A stretch of DNA of 64,000 nucleotides from Microthrix sp041394405 (GTDB lineage: Bacteria; Actinomycetota; Acidimicrobiia; Acidimicrobiales; Microtrichaceae): assembly GCA_041394405.1 (NCBI GenBank), contig JAWKIF010000011.1, positions 1-64,000 of the forward strand. Direction: 5' to 3'. The position numbers were made by a program, and so were the translations under genes. A model generated the notes under the pieces. The model searched no databases, was not told the DNA's origin, and worked only from the letters and a program-made list of their open reading frames with translations. Of the stretch, positions 59,568 to 64,000 are shown piece by piece. Within the stretch, counting starts at the first letter, position 1; the number at the start of each line of letters is the position of its first letter.

Positions 59568-61979
59568 ACGACAGGGTTTCCAACGGCGGTGTTCCCAATG
59601 ACGGGGTACCCGACGATCAAGTCCGCGACGGCATCGTGGCGATGATGGACGAGGCGCTCGATCCCAAGCCCTTCCCGGCAGGTCGGCTGGGAGGTGTCGA
59701 GCCAGATCAGCCCGCCCAGTGGGGGCTGGGCCGCCTTGCTGGACTACCTCGGCACCTGGCCGTCGCTGCCGCCATCATTTCCGCAGTTGCTGCGGGCATT
59801 GGGTTCTGGGCATTGAGCGACGACCAGCCTGAGGTTCGGGTGGTTGATGAGACGCCACTCCGCCAAAGCGGCTTCGAGGGCTGGGAGCCTGGCTGGCACA
59901 CGATCGACCTGAGTGAGGCGCCGCCCATGTATGGATCCTCCTCAACGACGTGGACCGGTAGTGAGCTGATCGTGGCAGGTTTTGACACCCCTGAACCTAA
60001 CTCGGGACGATCCGGCGCCGTCTCCTTTGACCCCCAGACCAAGAAGTGGGCCAAGTTGCCGGATGTTCCCTTCGAGTACGTTCGCGTGATCGCAGCGGGC
60101 CGAAGGCTGGTAGCGGTCGGGTATAGCGATGGATCTCCTCTGCAACCCAACTCCGACTATGGATGGGCGACCCTGGAGCCTGGGGCCCGTGAGTGGGAGG
60201 CTCACGACCCTGCCCCGACGTCACCGCAACTGCTCGCAGTGAGCCCTGATGCGGATACGGGGTGGGGACCACTCGTCTGGACTGGTGAGCGGGTGATAGA
60301 TGTTGACCTTGGCGGGGTGCTCGACCCGGAAAGCGGTGCAGCCACCGCCCTGCCGATGCCAGACGGCATCGCCGACTACCTCCACCTGGCCGCCGACACG
60401 CCTGTGTGGACTGGGCAGCAGGTCGTGCTCATCGGCGATTCAGCGGAACCGGGCCTGGCGTGGAACGATGACTTCACTGAGGTCGTCGCACTTGAAGGCG
60501 GGCCAAGCAGAGGGGCGGACGTAGCCGACGACGTTTCGGTGCCAGTGGGAGCCGACGGTCGTGTCGTGTTGGTCACCCCGATGCGCGATCAGCCAGGCTG
60601 GGCAACGTCATTTGACCCACGGTCAGGCGAGTGGACCGCACTGCCCGACGTGCCAGGTTCAGCGAGGGTCGAATGCACCTACCGCGCAGCAGCGGTCGGT
60701 GGCGAGGTGATCGTTCAGCCATGCCCGGATGGGCGTGGAACGCCGTTGCGTCTCGACGGCGACCGCTGGACTGAGATCGAGCCGGTTCCCTTCGACGAGC
60801 GTTGCTGCACCGGTCCTGGCGGATGGCTCGTGACGCCCGACGCCCTCATCACGGGGCCAACCATCACGGAATCCATGGCGACCCCGGCCTCACTCGGACT
60901 GGCGGTGTGGATTCCAGGGGCCGACGGCTCAGGGCCCGCGAACAACGACTCCGAGGACGTCCGCCCCCGTGGCGAGCGGCTACCGCGGGAACGCCGTCGA
61001 GTTGTGGACCGGCAACGAGTACTTGGTGTGGGGCGGCCAGATCGACGGCGACGGGTCCGAGCAAGTGGATGGCTGGATGTACGACCCGGCCGAGAAGTCG
61101 ACCACCGATATTCCCGCAGGGCCGATCTCTCTGAGCGACCGACCGGCCGGAGTCTGGACCGGCGACGAGCTGATGGTTGCTGGCGGAAGGCCGTTGGGCG
61201 TTGACAACTCCTCCGGTGACGTCGGCGCTGCCGGCTACGACCCCTCGACGGAATCTTGGCGGGAGCTTGCGGCTCCACCACCGGAGGCGCGCGGCTCGAC
61301 GATCGGTGCCGCTTGGACCGGAACAGAGATGCTGGTGGTGACCGACGGGGTGAAGCCCGAGCACGCGTTTCACTCGTACGATGCGGCGAACGACGCGTGG
61401 CGCGCGCTGGCATCCCCAGCAGAGGCGGGCTCCAGCGGCCAGCTTCACTGGACCGGCGACCAATTGATCTTGTGGACGACCGGGCCGAACGGTGGACCCG
61501 ACGTCGGCCAGCGATACGACCCGCAGGCGGATCAGTGGACGCCGTTGCCGTCCTCTACACCCGAGGCCGAACCCTGGCACGCCAGCAGTATCTGGACGGG
61601 CGATGAGTTGGTCGTGTGGGGTATCAACATCGGACCCGACCAAACGGTCACGGTTGGCTACCGATGGACGCCAGGCGACGACGAGTGGATTCGGATGTCG
61701 CCCGCGCCGATCGACCCGGTGAATTGGGGCGAATGGACGCCCGGAAGCCAGACGGTCGGGTTTGATCCAGAGACCGGCTTGGTGGTCGTGGTGTCGGTTG
61801 ACCCTGGAGTTGGCACTGACACGAAACGGCCCGTGCTGACCTACAACCCCAAGACCGACCGTTGGGAACAGATCTCGGCCCAAAAAGGGCTGAGGCACCA
61901 ATCGTCCGGAGTGATCGGCGCCGGGCAGGTGTTCGTGCCCAACAAGGCAGCGCCCGTCGGCCTCGCTTCCACCGGCTGA
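59564..61979 (+). pseudogene. Membrane-anchored kelch/propeller partner of the sigma factor, one frameshift
   Basis: About 805 codons. First frame (59564 to about 60960): acidic cytoplasmic N-terminus, TM HLAVAAAIISAVAAGIGFWAL (about residues 65-85), then propeller repeats with MYGSSSTTWTGSELIVAGFDT, AVSFDPQTKKWAKLPDVPF. After a frameshift in the GCCCCC run near 60964 the second frame (to 61979) goes on as GYRGNAVELWTGNEYLVWGGQ, GAGYDPSTESWRELAAPP, HWTGDQLILWTT, SSIWTGDELVVWGINIG. The WTGxELxVWGG blades are kelch/galactose-oxidase-like and clearly one protein. It may be an anti-sigma with an extracellular sensor propeller. Frameshift real or an error. Confidence 0.72.
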
Positions 61980-62014
61980 GCGGGCGCGGCTCGGTCGCCC
62001 TGCGCGACTGCAGT

Positions 62015-62047
62015 GTGCAGATTCAAAGTCTAACTTAGAATCTGCAC
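62015..62047. promoter_or_regulatory. 10-bp inverted repeat ahead of the AAA/DUF4143 gene
   Basis: GTGCAGATTC (62015-62024), 13-nt AT-rich spacer, GAATCTGCAC (62038-62047), ending 18 bp before the ATG. It is AT-rich compared with its surroundings. It is either the terminator of the propeller gene or an operator. Confidence 0.5.
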
Positions 62048-62065
62048 GATTGATAGGTTGGTCAC

Positions 62066-63247
62066 ATGGTGATCAAGCGCGACATCGAACCGGTCGTTCG
62101 GGCCGCGGCAGCGTCGTTTCCCGTGGTGACGGTTACTGGGCCCCGACAGAGCGGCAAGTCAACGTTGTGCCGCCACCTGTTCAGCGATCGGCCCTACGTC
62201 AGCTTGGAACCGCCCGATACCCGCAGCTTCGCCAGCGAAGACACGCGAGGTTTCTTGGCGGGCTACCCGGACGGGGCCGTGATCGATGAGGTGCAACGGG
62301 TACCTGAGCTGGCGTCGTACCTCCAATCTCTCGTCGACGATGACCCGACACCGGGCCGCTGGATCATCACCGGCTCTCAAAATCTGACGCTCCTCGACTC
62401 GGTCAATCAGTCGTTGGCAGGCCGGACTGCGATCCTCAACCTGCTCCCGCTCACCCGCAACGAGATCGTCCGCTTCGGTTCGGCGACCGACAACTTGGAA
62501 GCGGCCTTGCTCGCTGGCGGCTACCCGCGCATCTACGACCAGGGTCTCGACCCATCGACCTGGCTGGCGTCCTACGTTGCCACCTACGTGGAACGCGACG
62601 TCCGCACGGTGTCCAACATCGGCGACCTGGTGGCCTTCCAACGGTTCGTCGAGTTGTGCGCCGGACGGACGGGACAGTTGCTGAACTACTCCGGCATCGC
62701 CGCCGACGCGGGAGTGTCGCAACCGACCGCGAAGGCTTGGCTGAGCGTGCTCGAAACCAGCTTCCTGGCCTTCCGGCTGCCCAGCCATCACGCCAACATC
62801 CGCAAGCGGCTGACCAAGATGTCGAAGCTTCACTTCTACGACTCGGGTCTGGTCTGTTGGTTGCTGGCTATCAGAACGCCCGAACAGCTCAGAATCCACC
62901 CGCTGCGGGGTGCCATCTTCGAGTCGTGGATGACGTCTGAGATCGCCAAGCATCGCGCCAACCGGGGAGAGGCAGCAGGCCTGTCCCACTATCGGGACAG
63001 CGGCGGGCTGGAGGCGGACGTCGTGGTTGAAGGCGCTGGAAGCCTCGCGCTGGTCGAAGCCAAGTCTGGGCGAACTGTCACGCGGGACGCCCTTGGCAGC
63101 TTGGGGCGGGTGCGACAGTTGCTGGAATCCGACCAGCGGTCCGTTGCAACATCGCTGGTCTATGGCGGAGACGACTCGATGCGACGCAGCGAAACCGAGG
63201 TCGTCAGCTGGCTGGATCTCGCCGACCGTTCATGGGTGCTCGAGTAG
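62066..63247 (+). CDS. AAA ATPase with DUF4143 domain
   Basis: 393 residues. N-terminal P-loop ATPase: Walker A VTGPRQSGKSTLC, Walker B AVIDEVQRVPEL, sensor WIITGSQNLTLL, and LAGRTAILNLLPLTRNEI. A helix-turn-helix region (YSGIAADAGVSQPTAKAWLSVLETSFLAFRLP) is followed by DUF4143 with HFYDSGLVCWLLAI and a nuclease-like EADVVVEGAGSLALVEAKSG (Glu-x-Lys of PD-(D/E)XK folds). Widespread, often mobile family of uncertain function, sometimes linked with defence or toxin systems. GTG/ATG start agrees with the family. Confidence 0.87.
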   Translation: MVIKRDIEPVVRAAAASFPVVTVTGPRQSGKSTLCRHLFSDRPYVSLEPPDTRSFASEDTRGFLAGYPDGAVIDEVQRVPELASYLQSLVDDDPTPGRWIITGSQNLTLLDSVNQSLAGRTAILNLLPLTRNEIVRFGSATDNLEAALLAGGYPRIYDQGLDPSTWLASYVATYVERDVRTVSNIGDLVAFQRFVELCAGRTGQLLNYSGIAADAGVSQPTAKAWLSVLETSFLAFRLPSHHANIRKRLTKMSKLHFYDSGLVCWLLAIRTPEQLRIHPLRGAIFESWMTSEIAKHRANRGEAAGLSHYRDSGGLEADVVVEGAGSLALVEAKSGRTVTRDALGSLGRVRQLLESDQRSVATSLVYGGDDSMRRSETEVVSWLDLADRSWVLE

Positions 63248-63260
63248 CCGGCGTGAGTCC

Positions 63261-63746
63261 TCAGGGGAAGAAGCGGCTAACCGTGTCCACGACGCAGCTG
63301 GGCTTTGGCGCCCCATCGACGGTGACGCTCACACGCACCACGGCCTGGGTGCCACCGCCGACCTCGTCGACCGAGACGACCTCGGCGGTGCCGCGGACGA
63401 CTGAACCGACGGGAACGGGGGAGGGGAACCGCACTTTGTTGACGCCGACGTTGACGCCCATGGAGGTGCCGGTGACCTCCAGCATCTTGGGCATCAGGTC
63501 GTTGACCAGCGACAGCGTCAGGTAGCCGTGGGCGATCGGCCCGCCGAAGGGGCTCTCGGCGTTGGCCCGCTCGACGTCCACATGAATCCACTGGTGGTCG
63601 CCCGTGGCGTCGGCGAATGTGTTGACCCGCTCCTGGGTGATCTCGACGCCTTCGGTGGGGCCCAGCCTGGCCCCCACCAACGACCCAAGATCGGCCAGCG
63701 CAACCTTGGTGGGAAGGGAGGGTGCGGTGTTTGGTTGGTCGGCCAT
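63261..63746 (-). CDS. MaoC-like (R)-enoyl-CoA hydratase
   Basis: 161 residues from ATG 63746 (MADQPNTAPSL; ATG 63758 is an alternative). Hot-dog fold hydratase 2 of the MaoC/NodN group: active Asp and His in FADATGDHQWIHVDVERA, FGGPIAHGYLTLSLVNDLMPKML, GVNKVRFPSPVPVGSVVRG. Adds water to a trans-2-enoyl-CoA. It follows an SDR on the same strand, with which it may form one beta-oxidation or steroid side-chain step. Confidence 0.88.
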   Translation of the reverse strand: MADQPNTAPSLPTKVALADLGSLVGARLGPTEGVEITQERVNTFADATGDHQWIHVDVERANAESPFGGPIAHGYLTLSLVNDLMPKMLEVTGTSMGVNVGVNKVRFPSPVPVGSVVRGTAEVVSVDEVGGGTQAVVRVSVTVDGAPKPSCVVDTVSRFFP

Positions 63747-63776
63747 GGGGTGCTCCATCGGGATGAGGGATTGTAG

Positions 63777-64000
63777 TCAGGCGTGCTGGCTGGAAACCGA
63801 GATGACCTCGCCGGTGAGGTAGCTGGCCAGGTCAGATGCGAGGAACACCATCACGTTGGCCACCTCCCATGGCTCGGCGCCCCGGCCGAACGCCTCCTGG
63901 CCCCGCAGCTGGTCAAGGAGCCCGTCGGGGGTGACCTTCTCGAGGAAGGCGTGCATGGCCAGGCTGGGGGCGACGGCGTTCACACGCACCTCATGCTTGG
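63777..64000 (-). CDS. Short-chain dehydrogenase/reductase, C-terminal part
   Basis: The coding sequence enters from beyond the right edge; only about 73 codons are in the window. VRVNAVAPSLAMHAFLEKV, GAEPWEVANVMVFLASDLASYLTGEVISVSSQHA is the typical C-terminal half of a classical SDR (N-A-V-A-P after the active site and ASYLTGE at the end). NAD(P)-dependent; the catalytic Tyr-Lys is outside the window. 30 nt upstream of the MaoC gene, same strand. Confidence 0.85.
   Translation of the reverse strand, partial: KHEVRVNAVAPSLAMHAFLEKVTPDGLLDQLRGQEAFGRGAEPWEVANVMVFLASDLASYLTGEVISVSSQHA

Overview
This window comes from a high-GC actinobacterium. Evidence: many GTG starts, tightly overlapping ATGA/GTGA operons, an LAxTG-type sortase signal, a DUF222/HNH gene with a CGAAC-N4-GTTCG SOS box, a nickel superoxide dismutase with its own peptidase, and otsAB trehalose synthesis. 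The gene mix (many acyl-CoA, thiolase, MaoC and SDR genes) would suit an acidimicrobial lineage such as Microthrix, but that is inference. I saw no rRNA, tRNA, CRISPR array or prophage. The content is mainly chromosomal housekeeping and metabolism, with a few accessory patches.

Layout. 0-11.7 kb: a divergent pair of crcB fluoride channels, a zinc alcohol dehydrogenase, a large cell-wall-anchored protein with a glycine-rich half and about 15 calcium-binding-type repeats, YaaA, then a minus-strand run of malonyl-CoA-synthetase-like ligase, LLM flavin monooxygenase and aldo/keto reductase, followed by a Gfo/Idh/MocA oxidoreductase and a DUF3054 membrane protein. 11.7-24.5 kb: an unknown protein with an acyltransferase-like HX4D motif, an unusual biotinyl-carboxyltransferase fusion, an MprAB-like two-component system divergent from a repeat-containing membrane protein across an array of 11-bp-spaced TCTCAY repeats, an ArsC-family gene whose catalytic codon 12 is TGA, an amidase, a DUF6351 lipoprotein and a ClC channel. 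24.5-34.8 kb: xylA-xylB, a SpoU methyltransferase, a homocysteine methyltransferase, an FMN reductase, otsA-otsB, an auxin-efflux-type carrier and a cytochrome P450.

35-38.6 kb is a decayed or error-ridden glycine betaine type ABC transporter locus interrupted by an IS3-type remnant. 38.6-48 kb holds PhzF, a CPBP protease, an aldo/keto reductase, uppP translationally coupled to an orphan ABC ATPase, a YVTN propeller protein, and a NarL-type two-component pair. 47.9-50.1 kb is the nickel SOD locus (sodN and its peptidase), whose last 23 bp are repeated 1.2 kb away so that they flank a secreted-protein gene. 50.1-64 kb has a nitrilase-family amidase, a 9-bp minisatellite, a LexA-boxed DUF222-HNH gene, an aminotransferase/epimerase pair, remnants of one toxin-antitoxin system and an apparently intact VapBC, a thiolase, a sigma factor with a frameshifted membrane propeller partner, an AAA/DUF4143 ATPase, a MaoC hydratase and the end of an SDR.

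The best candidate for an undescribed system is the ArsC-family gene at 18362-18718. An in-frame TGA sits exactly at the catalytic cysteine and is followed, after 11 nt, by a 17-nt hairpin with the spacing of the E. coli fdhF SECIS element, so it reads as a selenoprotein. Several other genes (35.0-38.5 kb, about 55.5 kb, about 60.96 kb, possibly 23.0 kb) carry single-base frameshifts, most in or beside G/C runs, so sequencing error has to be separated from true decay there.
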